Below, one piece after another: positions 25,378 to 34,859 of a stretch of DNA of 45,874 nucleotides. The position numbers were made by a program, and so were the translations under genes. Every line of letters starts with the position of its first letter. The stretch's first letter is position 1. The notes under the pieces were generated by a model. That model did no database searches. It had not been told where the DNA came from and saw only the letters and a list, made by a program, of their open reading frames with translations. This DNA comes from Gemmatimonadota bacterium (lineage in GTDB: Bacteria > Latescibacterota > UBA2968 > UBA8231): positions 1 to 45,874 of the forward strand of contig PATE01000109.1 of NCBI GenBank assembly GCA_002712305.1. Reading direction: 5' to 3'.

Positions 25378-26624
25378 ATGACACAGATCAGCCTGCAACC
25401 CGTCACGGAAGCCAACTTCAAGCAAGTTGAACGCCTGTCCGACTCACTTCAGGATGGACAGGACCGCTTCGTCGCCCGCAACGTCTACTCGCTGGCCGAA
25501 GCATACGTCTCCGACTCCGCCTGGCCACGCGCCATCTGTGACGGTGATACCCCCGTCGGTTTTCTCATGCTGCTCGATGACCCTCAAAAGAGGGAATACT
25601 ATCTCTGGCGACTGATGATCGGCGGTCCGTTTCAGGGGCGCGGCTTCGGACGCGCTGTCATCGAATTGCTCGTCGAGCATGTTCGACAACGACCGGGTGC
25701 TACGCGACTGACCACCAGTTGTGTGCAGGGCGAGGGCAGCCCGGAAGGATTCTATCAACGTCTCGGCTTTGTCCCCGACGGCCAGAAGTACGGCGAGGAA
25801 CTGGGCCTCGCCCTCGAGTTGCCAGAGATTCCGACGCGGGCCCCTGAGCCACCCGCGGATCTACCCGAGTATGCGCAGATCAATCGTGATCACTGGAACC
25901 GTCAGGCGCCTGAATGGGCAGAATGGGGACGCAAGGACTGGGACCCGGAAGAGCCGTCGTGGGGCATCATGCGCATCCCGAATTCACAGTTGCCCTTGCT
26001 GTCCGAGGACATGCAGGGCATTGCCGCGATCGAACTGGGATACGGTACCGGATATGTGTCATCCTGGATGCACCGGCGCGGCGCTCAGGTTACGGGGATC
26101 GATCCCACGGTGAATCAGTTGCCACGGCGCGCCAACTGTCGATGGAGCACGAGTTCGAGATCGAATGGATCGAAGGGATCGCTGAGGCCGTCCCCAAGCC
26201 GGACGGTGCCTTCGATTTCGCCATCAGCGAATACGGCGCCGCCATCTGGGCTGACCCCACTGTCTGGATTCCGGAGGCGCACCGGCTCCTGCGCAGCGGC
26301 GGCGAGTTGATCTTCCTGGGACATACGATGTGGAGTCAGGTATGCACGCCCCACGTCCCGGACGGACGTACCGAGCCCCACCTGCATCATCCCTATTTTG
26401 GCTGGCGACGCGCCGACTGGTCCCAGATCGAAGAGGACGGCGGCATCGAATTCAACCTGCCCATCGGTGAATGGCTGCGTCTGTTCGACGGCACGGGTTT
26501 TGATGTGCTCGATTTTCACGAACTGCAGGCGCCGGAGCACTGGACGGAGGAACGCTTCTGGATTCCTGCTCAGTGGGCAAAACAGTATCCGTCGGAACAG
26601 GTCTGGCACCTGCGGAAGCGATAG
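25378..26624 (+). CDS. GNAT acetyltransferase fused to SAM methyltransferase, frameshifted
   Basis: Residues about 1-145 form a GNAT domain; PFQGRGFGRAV is the acetyl-CoA-binding loop and EGFYQRLGFVPDG the C-terminal strand. Residues about 160-415 are a SAM-dependent methyltransferase: IELGYGTGYVSSWM (motif I), GIDPT, DFAISEYGA and LLRSGGELIFLG. The frame breaks at 26119-26122: reading GGCC instead of GCC after CAGTT gives QLATARQLS and restores one 415-residue protein. Without repair the first frame ends at 26310. I think one base is missing in the assembly. The fusion itself suggests acetylation and methylation of a common substrate. No SD is obvious. Confidence 0.7.
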
Positions 26625-26627
26625 TTC

Positions 26628-27473
26628 GTGCTGACACCGGATCAACGCACCTTCTACGACCAGACCGGATACGTGCACTTGCCGGCCGCTCTGCCAGTGG
26701 ACCTGCTCACCATGGCTGAATCCGTCCTGCGACGCTGGCAGAACGGGATCATCGCCCAGTGGCTGGAGGCAGGTCTCGTAGAGGACGCAGGCGAGCAGGT
26801 CGGATTCTCGCAGCGCCTGCACCAGCTATGGATTCGCGCGGGCAAACCCAGATACAGTCGGAGCCCTCGTCGCGACCTGGTTGGGAAGCAGATGTACCAG
26901 ATTCTCACCCACCCCGTATTGCTGGACATCGCCGCTGATCTTCTCGGAACACAGAGCATTTCGGTCCATGGTATCTTCAACGCTCGCCCCAAACTGCCGG
27001 ACCAGAAGTGGACGGACACCCCCTGGCATCAAGACGCCCAGTACTATCGCGATGCAGAAAACACGCACGTCGTATCGATGTGGTTTCCTCTGCAGCGGGT
27101 CACTGAACACAACAGTTGCCTTCAGGTCGCTGCAGGGCATCAGCAGGGTGTGCTACACGAAGGGGTTGACGACGAAGAGACGGGCTTCAGGGGACTCGCC
27201 CCCGAAATACGTCAGGAACTGACGGGAACTTCCATCGAAATGGATCGGCGTGATCTGTTGTGCTTCGGGCAGAAGACACCACACCGGGCGCTTCCCAATC
27301 GATCGGACACGGTTCGCTGGTCGATGGATGTTCGTTACGAGGCCACAGCGCAATCGACCGAGTCCGGCAGGGACAAGGGCTTCGTTGCCCGTCATCCGGC
27401 GGACCCAGCCGCCGTTGAGTCCTGTGCGTCGTGGGTGGCGCGTTGGGAAGATCTGCCCTCGGGGGCCTACTAG
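26628..27473 (+). CDS. Phytanoyl-CoA dioxygenase (PhyH) family, canonical triad
   Basis: The 281-residue 2-oxoglutarate/Fe(II) dioxygenase has a complete metal triad: His134 and Asp136 in PWHQDAQY, and His219 in KTPHRA. Arg230 is the probable 2-oxoglutarate anchor. A substrate is not evident: the family hydroxylates diverse lipids, alkaloids and antibiotics. It starts three bases after the preceding methyltransferase stop and its TAG shares a base with the GTG of the next gene (taGTG), so it is in a tight operon with the GNAT-methyltransferase and the RmlD-like reductase. Confidence 0.83.
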   Translation: MLTPDQRTFYDQTGYVHLPAALPVDLLTMAESVLRRWQNGIIAQWLEAGLVEDAGEQVGFSQRLHQLWIRAGKPRYSRSPRRDLVGKQMYQILTHPVLLDIAADLLGTQSISVHGIFNARPKLPDQKWTDTPWHQDAQYYRDAENTHVVSMWFPLQRVTEHNSCLQVAAGHQQGVLHEGVDDEETGFRGLAPEIRQELTGTSIEMDRRDLLCFGQKTPHRALPNRSDTVRWSMDVRYEATAQSTESGRDKGFVARHPADPAAVESCASWVARWEDLPSGAY

Positions 27474-28306
27474 TGGGTGATCATCCTGCAACGCTGCTGT
27501 TTGGTGGCACTTCCATCGTTGGCTATGGAATGGCGCGACGGTTTCCCCATGTGTCGCCTTTTGTGCCGCCCGGCTCGAAACACGAATGGCCCGCCCTCGA
27601 CCTCGAGACCCCGGCCTGGCTCGAATCCCTGTTTTCTGAGCTCGAACCAGAGCTGCTGATCTACTGCCACGCGGTGTGTAATGTCCTCAAGTGCGAGCAA
27701 AACCCGGACTGGGCCCATAAAATCAATGTGCGGCACATCCATCGCCTTCTCGATGCACTGCCGACGTCAACCCGCCTCGTCTACGTGTCATCAGACCATG
27801 TATTCGGAGGCAATGGCGTGTATGATGAGGATGCCGGCCCGTGCCCGATCAGCGTCTATGGGCAAACGCGGGTCGAAGCTGAATCACTCATTCTGGGTCG
27901 AAGCAAGGCTCTGGTGCTGCGGGCCGGGTTGGCTATCGGCCCCTCACATGACGGTCGAACGGGCCATCGTGACTGGCTTGCCTATCGCCACCGACGCGAT
28001 CTGCCCATCACCATCATCGAAGACGAGGCGCGCTCCGCCGTCTGGGTCAGCGACCTTGCCGACCGAATCATGCAGTTTGCCCTCAGTCCAGAGACGGGCC
28101 TGCGACATCTTGCTGCGACACGAGCTGTGTCGAGGGTAGAGCTAGCCCAGTTCCTGGGCCGCCACCTTGGGATCAGCCCCAACTTCAACACGTCGAGCCG
28201 ACACCAGCAACCAGCCCCTCACCTGGGGTATGTGGAGCTGGCAACCCTCCACTCGGAGCCATTGAACCCGCCATTGCCAAGTGTGCTGGACGCTGAGCGA
28301 ATCTGA
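27473..28306 (+). CDS. RmlD-like sugar-nucleotide reductase (SDR)
   Basis: The 277-residue protein resembles dTDP-4-dehydrorhamnose reductase. It opens with TLLFGGTSIVGYG (glycine-rich NAD(P) loop). LIYCHAVCNVLKCEQNP and the catalytic YVSSDHVFGG and ISVYGQTRVEAE (Y-x3-K replaced by Y-x3-R) follow. The Lys-to-Arg change at the catalytic Lys is unusual and may reduce or change activity. GTG 27473 overlaps the stop of the PhyH gene by one base and is taken as the start; the longer frame from 27431 overlaps PhyH for 42 bases. It converges with the antiporter gene. Confidence 0.72.
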   Translation: MGDHPATLLFGGTSIVGYGMARRFPHVSPFVPPGSKHEWPALDLETPAWLESLFSELEPELLIYCHAVCNVLKCEQNPDWAHKINVRHIHRLLDALPTSTRLVYVSSDHVFGGNGVYDEDAGPCPISVYGQTRVEAESLILGRSKALVLRAGLAIGPSHDGRTGHRDWLAYRHRRDLPITIIEDEARSAVWVSDLADRIMQFALSPETGLRHLAATRAVSRVELAQFLGRHLGISPNFNTSSRHQQPAPHLGYVELATLHSEPLNPPLPSVLDAERI

Positions 28307-28355
28307 CGAATCTGCGACGTGATAGCCGGTCGTTGCGTGTGCCAGCTTGCGACGG

Positions 28356-30161
28356 TCAGAATCTGAGCAGCAGGAAACACAGCCCCATGACCACCGTCGG
28401 TAGCAGTGCACCGGCCAACAGACCGGCCGGCGAGATCCCGTTCGGGAAATAACGCCTGAGGATCGATTGACCCGCCGGGTTTGGTGCATTGGCGATCACT
28501 GTCAAACCGCCACCGGTGACGGCGCCAGCAACGACGGCATACTTCAGTGAGTCGGTCAAGCCAGGCACGAGTGTGCTGAGATACGTGATGGCCGCATTGT
28601 CATTAAATGCCGTCAGCACCGTGGCCCCGACCAGCAAGGGTAGTTCCCCCAACGATCCGAGAACCGGGGCAATCCACCAACCCTGGACACCCCCGTGCAT
28701 GACGAGCCCCGCGAGGAAGAAACCGACCAACAGTGGTGGCTTGAGATCCAGGCGATTCTGGTAGGGTGCAGTTGCCTGGGCGAAACCCAGATAGAACAGA
28801 AACCCACCGATGAATAGCGCCGGATAGTGGGCATTGAATACGGTCCAGGCCATGAACAGGATGTGGATGAAGATCATCCATCCGGGCACGAAGTCCTCGC
28901 GCTGATCCCAGTTCGGATCTCGGTAGCGGGGCCGTTGATCTGTGGGCAGCAGACCCGGCAGCGACTTGCGCATCGTCGCCATGCGGATTTCCTCGAAACG
29001 CTGCTCGAAAGCCTCGTCCAGCAGCGCTCGGTCGACATGATGTCGGACCTGCTCTTCCAGACCGTCCACCTTCGCCAGAATCTGGGCATGTAACTGCGTC
29101 TTGATCTCGTCACACTTCGCGTGAAAGGACGCCGTAAAGCCCAACTGCTCACCCACACTCTCTTCCAGAGCCTCGAACTCGCGTTGCAGGTCATCGAGTC
29201 GAACGAAACGCGACTGCAGTTCCCGCTTCATACGAACCACGGCGTACTTGCCCTGCAATTGGTCCATCTCACCACGGAAGTGCAGGAAGTAGATGGCATT
29301 CGCCACGACAATGCCGATGACGGCTTTCCAACCGAACGATGTCAGCATGTGCATCAGGCCCCAGTCCCAGGGACCGGCGACCATCAGCACCGGCGGCGCG
29401 GCGAAGTGCGTCAGCGTGCCACCGACGGAGATATTGACGAAGAGCAGCCCAAGTGTGGCGTACTTGAAGCGATTGCTGGGCGCCAAGGCGTAGAATTTCT
29501 CGCCCAGCAGGAGCGCCGAGATCGTCATCGCTGCGGGCTCAGTGATGAATGAACCAAGGATCGGGCCCAGGGTCAGAATGGTCAGCCACCAGGCAGCGAG
29601 CATCCCCCCGAACAGATTGGCCACTTTCCACATCAGTAGTTCCGCCGCCTTCAGCATGGGACGCGTCGCAGCCAGGATCATGATGACGCCAACGAACATG
29701 GGCTCTGTGTAGTTGACGTTTGTCAGATAAAGGATCGTCGTGTTCCAGTCGTAGAATCCGATGATGGCACCCACCAGGGCGACAGCCCAGATGCCGAATA
29801 CCGCTTCCACTTCGCCCAAGAAGTGGAACACGCCGGCGCCGAAGTGCGCCGATCCCTTCGCACGCTCTCCCTTTGCGACACGCTCAGCATGTTCGTGCTC
29901 CCAGCGATGGGAGATCTCCATCAGGCGGCTGGTCAAAAACGTGTGGATGATGGCGCACAGGAAGATGATCGTCGCCGCAAGATTGAACGGCTCTACCTCG
30001 ATGCGGTGCAGGAGGATTTCTGCGATGCTGCCGAGATGCCCATCTGCATAGGACTCGAGTGAGGGTGGAAAAACAGCGCCAGACCTATTGCCGGAGGCTG
30101 CCGAAAGATCGGTAACACAACACAGAGAGAGCAGGACGATCAGGCACGCACCGCGTGTCAT
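28356..30161 (-). CDS. Putative Na+/H+ antiporter (PF07399-type)
   Basis: The 601-residue protein begins with a signal peptide-like segment (LIVLLSLCCVTDLSAAS). It has about ten hydrophobic segments in two blocks (about 60-280 and 430-600), separated by a charged coiled-coil-like loop (about 300-400, rich in Q, E, R and K). Motifs include GSFITEPAAMTISALLLGEKF, VGGTLTHFAAPPVLMVAGPW and FNDNAAITYLSTLVPG. The last resembles the twin-Asp regions of the IT superfamily. It probably exchanges Na+ for H+. ATG 30161 with GAAGG upstream is preferred over the longer frame from 30302. Confidence 0.8.
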   Translation of the reverse strand: MTRGACLIVLLSLCCVTDLSAASGNRSGAVFPPSLESYADGHLGSIAEILLHRIEVEPFNLAATIIFLCAIIHTFLTSRLMEISHRWEHEHAERVAKGERAKGSAHFGAGVFHFLGEVEAVFGIWAVALVGAIIGFYDWNTTILYLTNVNYTEPMFVGVIMILAATRPMLKAAELLMWKVANLFGGMLAAWWLTILTLGPILGSFITEPAAMTISALLLGEKFYALAPSNRFKYATLGLLFVNISVGGTLTHFAAPPVLMVAGPWDWGLMHMLTSFGWKAVIGIVVANAIYFLHFRGEMDQLQGKYAVVRMKRELQSRFVRLDDLQREFEALEESVGEQLGFTASFHAKCDEIKTQLHAQILAKVDGLEEQVRHHVDRALLDEAFEQRFEEIRMATMRKSLPGLLPTDQRPRYRDPNWDQREDFVPGWMIFIHILFMAWTVFNAHYPALFIGGFLFYLGFAQATAPYQNRLDLKPPLLVGFFLAGLVMHGGVQGWWIAPVLGSLGELPLLVGATVLTAFNDNAAITYLSTLVPGLTDSLKYAVVAGAVTGGGLTVIANAPNPAGQSILRRYFPNGISPAGLLAGALLPTVVMGLCFLLLRF

Positions 30162-30308
30162 CGCAGGACCTTCGGGTTTAGGTTGATGGTACAAAACCGG
30201 CCACAAACTATGAGCACGGAAGAGTCTTCCCGCACGCGCCTTGGGCCCGGGAAGCGACGATGGTCTCAACCTGGTGATAGACGCGGAATCGGGGGTCACC
30301 AATGGTGC

Positions 30309-31880
30309 TTAGGTCACAGCGTGCTCGTAGAAGCCAAGGTCTGGATCGACGAAGCCACGGGGCGAGGCTCGGCCCATGAGGTAGTGGATCTCGAGCTCCA
30401 CATCGCGCAGACTCACCGTCCCGGATACCGCAACGTCTCTGTGGAGTAAGGTGATCTCCAGCGTGTTCTGGCCGCGTTGCGGACAGACATCTGCATCGAG
30501 GCGAAAGATGTACCAGTACGTCGGTCCGCCGCGGTGGCGGGGGGCGTGCATTCTATACATCTGGTTGATTCGCCGGCAGGACCCCAGTGACAGTTCACGC
30601 CCATTGAGTCGGAAGCGCACCTGATCCAGTTCGGTGTTGTTGACCAACCCGATGCGCAGCATTACCTGATGCACACGGCCCGATTTGTGCTGGGCCGCCA
30701 GATCATCACTGATCACAAACGACACCTGCTCCGGTGCGCCGGTAGCTAGCGGAATCGGCAGAGTCGCCTCGGCCCCCACAGGAGCCGCAAAGCTGCTTTC
30801 CGACGGGATGTAGTAGTACTTGTCTCGTGTGGCCATAATGTCGGGGAAGGGCAACTCGCGTAGACGTTCATAGAATCCGGCTTCATAAGGCCAATGGTGA
30901 AACCACTGTGCCAGATAGAGACCGTCCACGCCCTGGGCATAGTAGTTGCAGGCTTGGGCCCGCATCATGGAGATGGGCCCCTCCCCCACACGATCGGTTC
31001 CGACCCCCGAGTGCAAGGCGGGGATCACGCGGCAATTCGTGCTCTGCGTCAGCCTCACCAGGGGACAAAAATCGAGATTTGGATCCACACGGTGGGGGCC
31101 GCCGAAGGCCTCGGGCAGAATCACGTCGACGATCCCAGTGCGGATCCACTCGGCCACATCAAGACCGATTCCGTAGGCCATTTCCAACTCAAGGGGCACG
31201 CGCACGGCGAGTTCGCGACCTTCGCCGCTCTGTCGCACGGCCTCGTGGACCCGCCCCACCCAGTCGGTCATGATTCTCCGGCCGGCATCAACCTCATGGG
31301 GATGGAAGAATCGGGGCTGCGTGTTCAGCTGAAGCTCGAAGCCGGCCACATCATAGGTGGACAGGGTTTCCTCGATGATGCCGAAGCGCTCCTTCCGGAC
31401 CTCCTCGTGAACGAAGTCGAGCCCGTCACTCCAGATCAGATTCTCGTCCACGTCATCTCGCGCTCGAATCTCCAGATGTGGATTGTTGTGACGAAAATCG
31501 GAACAACGCACGGTGGCGCTTTCGACACCGGGATTCTGCACCAACAGACAGGGATAGAGGCGGATACCACGCAGTCTGGCACGCTCGCACACAATCTGCA
31601 GCGGATCATCACCCGCCTCGATCAGACCACTGGCGTTCTGATGGGCGCGGTGGAAGATCAGGTGATCCCATTTCTCCACGTTGTGACCGAGCAATTCACC
31701 CACCTGCGTATCATGCAGCATCGTACGTCCCTCGCCGAGGCAGAAGGAGACCGCCTCCACGGGCGTACCCGCCAGTTCATCGATACACGCGACGAATTGC
31801 TCCCGGTCCATGGGGGGTTCGTAGCGGTAGATGTGTGGGTGACGACCATCATGATAGAACCAGATACTTGGTGTGCTCAT
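30309..31880 (-). CDS. Unclassified glycosidase-like TIM-barrel protein, with C-terminal beta domain
   Basis: The 523-residue protein looks like a (beta/alpha)8 barrel of glycoside-hydrolase type. SIWFYHDG starts the barrel, GFELQLNTQP, DVILPEAFGG, VIPALHSGVG and GVDGLYLAQWFHHWPYEAG fall on successive strands, and a beta domain follows from about 390. It resembles the protein at 33004-34620 in layout and in the sequence around DLVRRV/DWVGRV and DGVYLYNF/DGLYLAQW. I cannot name a GH family. It follows the Gfo/Idh gene by 26 bases with GGAGAT before ATG 31880. No signal peptide is visible. Catalytic residues are not assigned. Confidence 0.65.
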   Translation of the reverse strand: MSTPSIWFYHDGRHPHIYRYEPPMDREQFVACIDELAGTPVEAVSFCLGEGRTMLHDTQVGELLGHNVEKWDHLIFHRAHQNASGLIEAGDDPLQIVCERARLRGIRLYPCLLVQNPGVESATVRCSDFRHNNPHLEIRARDDVDENLIWSDGLDFVHEEVRKERFGIIEETLSTYDVAGFELQLNTQPRFFHPHEVDAGRRIMTDWVGRVHEAVRQSGEGRELAVRVPLELEMAYGIGLDVAEWIRTGIVDVILPEAFGGPHRVDPNLDFCPLVRLTQSTNCRVIPALHSGVGTDRVGEGPISMMRAQACNYYAQGVDGLYLAQWFHHWPYEAGFYERLRELPFPDIMATRDKYYYIPSESSFAAPVGAEATLPIPLATGAPEQVSFVISDDLAAQHKSGRVHQVMLRIGLVNNTELDQVRFRLNGRELSLGSCRRINQMYRMHAPRHRGGPTYWYIFRLDADVCPQRGQNTLEITLLHRDVAVSGTVSLRDVELEIHYLMGRASPRGFVDPDLGFYEHAVT

Positions 31881-31906
31881 CGATCTATCTCCGTGCGAGC
31901 GATCCC

Positions 31907-33004
31907 TCACCGATGCCAATCGTATGCGAGGCCGGCTGAACGATCTGCCAGGGGCAACTCAACCCGACGCCCTCCTTGCCCCGCCGACTGCTTCAGGGCG
32001 ACCTCCACCTCCAGGGCCATCGCGACCCGCCGTCCGGAGTTCTTCGGCTCGTCGAGTTTACCCGCCAGGAAGTCCATTACATCGTTGAGACCGTCGATGG
32101 CCGCCCCGCCGATCTGATCGAGTTGCGTGCCCGGCCAGGGCCATTCGATTCGAGATACGCGCGAGTCGGACTCGACGTCCTTGAAGAGTTGCCATGGCGT
32201 GTAGTTCCCAGCGTGCAGGATCTCTCCCTTCGTGCCCGTGAGACGGACGGCAGGTGCCCCCTTGCGAAAGTGCACGCTCAGACCGTCGTCTGTCACCATG
32301 AGACCATCGCCCCGGAATTCGCCACTTCCCAACTCGCGAGCTTCTTCGTCACCATGCCCGATCACCCAGGCCGGCTGGCCATCGATGAAGTAGGCCCAAT
32401 TCTGATGTTGGGCGAACACGACAGACTCGATGGAGACCAGTTCTCCGATGGCGCCATCTGCCAGCAGCCCACGGGCAGTGGCGAAGGATGGATGGTTCAC
32501 AGAGATGGCTCCGCAGACCAGCGGCACTCCTGCTTCGGCACAGGCGCCGACCATACGATCGGCTTCCTCCACGGTGTCGGCGATCGGCTTCTCGGTGACG
32601 ATGCCTTTGGCACCGCACTCCACGGCCAGGCACGTTAGCGCGGCGCGCCCCTTGGTGTTCGACGCGATGGCGACGATCTCAGGCCGCTGCGTTTCCAGCA
32701 TGTCCCGAGCATCGGTGTATACCGCATCGACGCCGTAACGTTGCCTAAATGCGGCCAGACGTTTCGGATCGCGTTCTGCAGCTGCGACCAACTCGATCTC
32801 GGGGCGATCGGCGAGCGCTTCGGCATAACTCGTCGGCACACTGCTGCGGGGCTCGTGCCTCAGGTGATAGGGAAAGCGACGGTGAACGTCGAGCTCCGGC
32901 GTCGGTCGGTCGACGTCGTCTACATGCCAGTGACCCATCCGTTGGGCCAGATCGTAGAGCATACCCATCCAGCCGAGTCCGATGATGGCGCCTCGGTAAC
33001 CCAT
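31907..33004 (-). CDS. Gfo/Idh/MocA-family oxidoreductase
   Basis: The 365-residue protein has an N-terminal Rossmann domain with GLGWMGM and the typical middle EIVAIASNTKGRA and VTEKPIADTVEEADRM, where EKP contains the conserved catalytic Lys. A C-terminal substrate-binding domain follows. It oxidises or reduces a sugar or inositol-type substrate with NAD(P). Start ATG 33004 overlaps the TGA of the upstream glycosidase-like gene (TGATG), so the two are translationally coupled. It is followed after 26 bases by a second glycosidase-like gene. The gene order suggests cleavage of a glycan and oxidation of the released sugar. Confidence 0.85.
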   Translation of the reverse strand: MGYRGAIIGLGWMGMLYDLAQRMGHWHVDDVDRPTPELDVHRRFPYHLRHEPRSSVPTSYAEALADRPEIELVAAAERDPKRLAAFRQRYGVDAVYTDARDMLETQRPEIVAIASNTKGRAALTCLAVECGAKGIVTEKPIADTVEEADRMVGACAEAGVPLVCGAISVNHPSFATARGLLADGAIGELVSIESVVFAQHQNWAYFIDGQPAWVIGHGDEEARELGSGEFRGDGLMVTDDGLSVHFRKGAPAVRLTGTKGEILHAGNYTPWQLFKDVESDSRVSRIEWPWPGTQLDQIGGAAIDGLNDVMDFLAGKLDEPKNSGRRVAMALEVEVALKQSAGQGGRRVELPLADRSAGLAYDWHR

Positions 33005-34620
33005 CAACCTTGCTCCTTGTAGGTGATGCAGATCTCAACGCCTTCAACAACCAACGGCTCTGACTCTGTGCTTGCGAGTCCGATCTCTACCTTGTTCACA
33101 CCGTGCCGCAGGGGGGGTGCGCTCACATCGAATTCGACCAGGGTTGTCTCCTGCTCGACCGATTGCGGGTACGTTGGATAGTCTGCCCAGAACAGAGGGG
33201 GAATCTGCAGGCGCGACCACCCGCCGACCTGCACCCGTGCCTGCTCCCATGGCAACGGTTCACCGTTCAAGGCCACCTCGAGTCGGTGATGATCTGCGAC
33301 CGTGGACGAGTCCTGAGAAGACAATCGAATGGCCAGATTACACGAGTCGATGGCCTTCTCGTTCAAGGCCTGCACGAGATCATCGGTGACACGCACCACG
33401 ATGCAGGGACCAACTCCCTGAAAGTCAGGCTGAAGGGTGACAGGTAGTTGCGTGGAAGGGCTCGCATAACGGAAACCGCCTGAATGGCCTTCGACGGGGC
33501 TCACGGGGCCGGCACTGTCGGTTCCGTAGATCTTGTCATGTCGTGCCATCCGCTCCGGCTCGGCCAGTTCGGCGAAGATTCTCCCGTTCCAGTCGCGAGA
33601 CATGGTGAAGAAGTTGTAGAGATACACCCCATCGGCACCATCCTCATACCAACGGCTTGCCAGGGCACGCAGGTGACGATCGTCGATATATCGCGTCGCC
33701 TCGATGCAGCCATAGATGCGGCAGTCGCAGCCCCTCGCAGCCTCGACGAACTCCGCTACCGGTGTCTCAAAAGGGATAAAGCCACCACCCACGACGACAA
33801 TGTCGACCAGATCTTCATCGATCCAGGCGGTCACATCGAGCCCCGTGCGCAGAGAGTCTGCCAGCGTGGGCGGCACTCGCACGATCAGCCACTGCCGACG
33901 ACCACGTGCGGATTCCCGGGCGCGCAGGCGAGACCGGACGCGGCGTACCAGATCCGTCATCAGATACGCATTCGCCTGCGCCTCTTCGATGCGGAACCAC
34001 CCGGGATGACGCATGAAATCGAGCTCAACGCCATCTACGTCGAAACATTCGAAGGTTTCGCAGATGACGGTCTCCATGTACTGACGCACCTCTGCGAAGG
34101 CATAGTCCTTGCCGGTCCGAATCGCCCATTCCAGTGAACCTTCCGGCAATCGTTCGCCGGGTCGACCGATTAAGAGATTCGGCCGCCCGCGGCGAAATCG
34201 CCCGTAGCCCGGATGAGCGGGATCGATGACGTAGTGACTGTTCATGCGAACGCGAGGAAAGAACGGAATCCCTCGACGCCGGCAGTCAGCGGCCAGCACG
34301 GTCAGCGGCCCTTCGTCAGCGGCGATGAGGGTTTGCAGATTGTGGGCGATTCGCTCCTCGGCACCGGGCGTGGCAGAATGCACGAAGGAATTCGTCGAGC
34401 CATCGAGGCCAGCCACGTACTCTCCGAAATGTTCGCCGGACTCGAGTTCACAGTGGTAGACCTCGTGGTCGCCGATGCTCCAACCTAGCGCCCCTGCCGT
34501 GTCGGCGTAGCTCGCAACGATCTTCTCACGCAGATCCTGCGCCGTCAGCGGCGGCGGAGACGCCATGATCCATCCGTCGTCGGTGAAGATGATGGCAGGA
34601 AAGGTTTCATCTCGTTTCAT
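33004..34620 (-). CDS. Unclassified glycosidase-like TIM-barrel protein
   Basis: The 538-residue protein resembles its neighbour at 30309-31880. It starts AIIFTDDGWIMA. VDGVELDFMRHPGWF, DIVVVGGGFIPF and GVYLYNFFTMSRDW resemble barrel strands, and a beta domain follows from about residue 400. I chose ATG 34620 because the 108 extra residues of the longer frame are R/P/S-rich and run through a tandem repeat. No SD is clear at this start. No signal peptide and no assigned GH family; catalytic residues are not proven. It leads a minus-strand operon with the Gfo/Idh gene and its paralogue. Confidence 0.65.
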   Translation of the reverse strand: MKRDETFPAIIFTDDGWIMASPPPLTAQDLREKIVASYADTAGALGWSIGDHEVYHCELESGEHFGEYVAGLDGSTNSFVHSATPGAEERIAHNLQTLIAADEGPLTVLAADCRRRGIPFFPRVRMNSHYVIDPAHPGYGRFRRGRPNLLIGRPGERLPEGSLEWAIRTGKDYAFAEVRQYMETVICETFECFDVDGVELDFMRHPGWFRIEEAQANAYLMTDLVRRVRSRLRARESARGRRQWLIVRVPPTLADSLRTGLDVTAWIDEDLVDIVVVGGGFIPFETPVAEFVEAARGCDCRIYGCIEATRYIDDRHLRALASRWYEDGADGVYLYNFFTMSRDWNGRIFAELAEPERMARHDKIYGTDSAGPVSPVEGHSGGFRYASPSTQLPVTLQPDFQGVGPCIVVRVTDDLVQALNEKAIDSCNLAIRLSSQDSSTVADHHRLEVALNGEPLPWEQARVQVGGWSRLQIPPLFWADYPTYPQSVEQETTLVEFDVSAPPLRHGVNKVEIGLASTESEPLVVEGVEICITYKEQG

Positions 34621-34859
34621 GAGGTGCCAATATAGACGTCGTACTGGCAGAAGCCATCGCTGCACAGCACTTTGCATGGAGCTGGTGGGCCTGCCGTCGA
34701 GCCGCTGTCGTCCGCCGACTCGCGACATCCGCCCTCGATACGTGGACCATGCGCGTGCCATGTTGCACGCCATTGGCTGCCCGCGCCTGAGTTGAACCGA
34801 ACTGGGCTGAACCGAACTGGGGCTGAACCGAACTGGGGCTGAAATGAAGCCGGTGCCCT
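34621..34859. other. Intergenic region with tandem repeats
   Basis: This gap separates the VOC gene and the glycosidase-like gene. It holds three direct repeats (see the next entry) and otherwise no supported gene; promoter elements are not obvious. Confidence 0.5.
34793..34839. repeat. Three direct copies of a 15-16-bp unit
   Basis: TGAACCGAACTGGGC occurs at 34793-34807. TGAACCGAACTGGGGC follows exactly at 34808-34823 and 34824-34839. A fourth, decayed unit starts at 34840 (TGAAATGAAG). The copies differ only in the number of G residues at the end. Confidence 0.9.

Noticed and set aside
30894-32117. 407-codon open frame on plus
   Set aside because: It lies antisense to the Gfo/Idh and glycosidase-like genes, which have clear motifs; composition is that of a GC-rich shadow.
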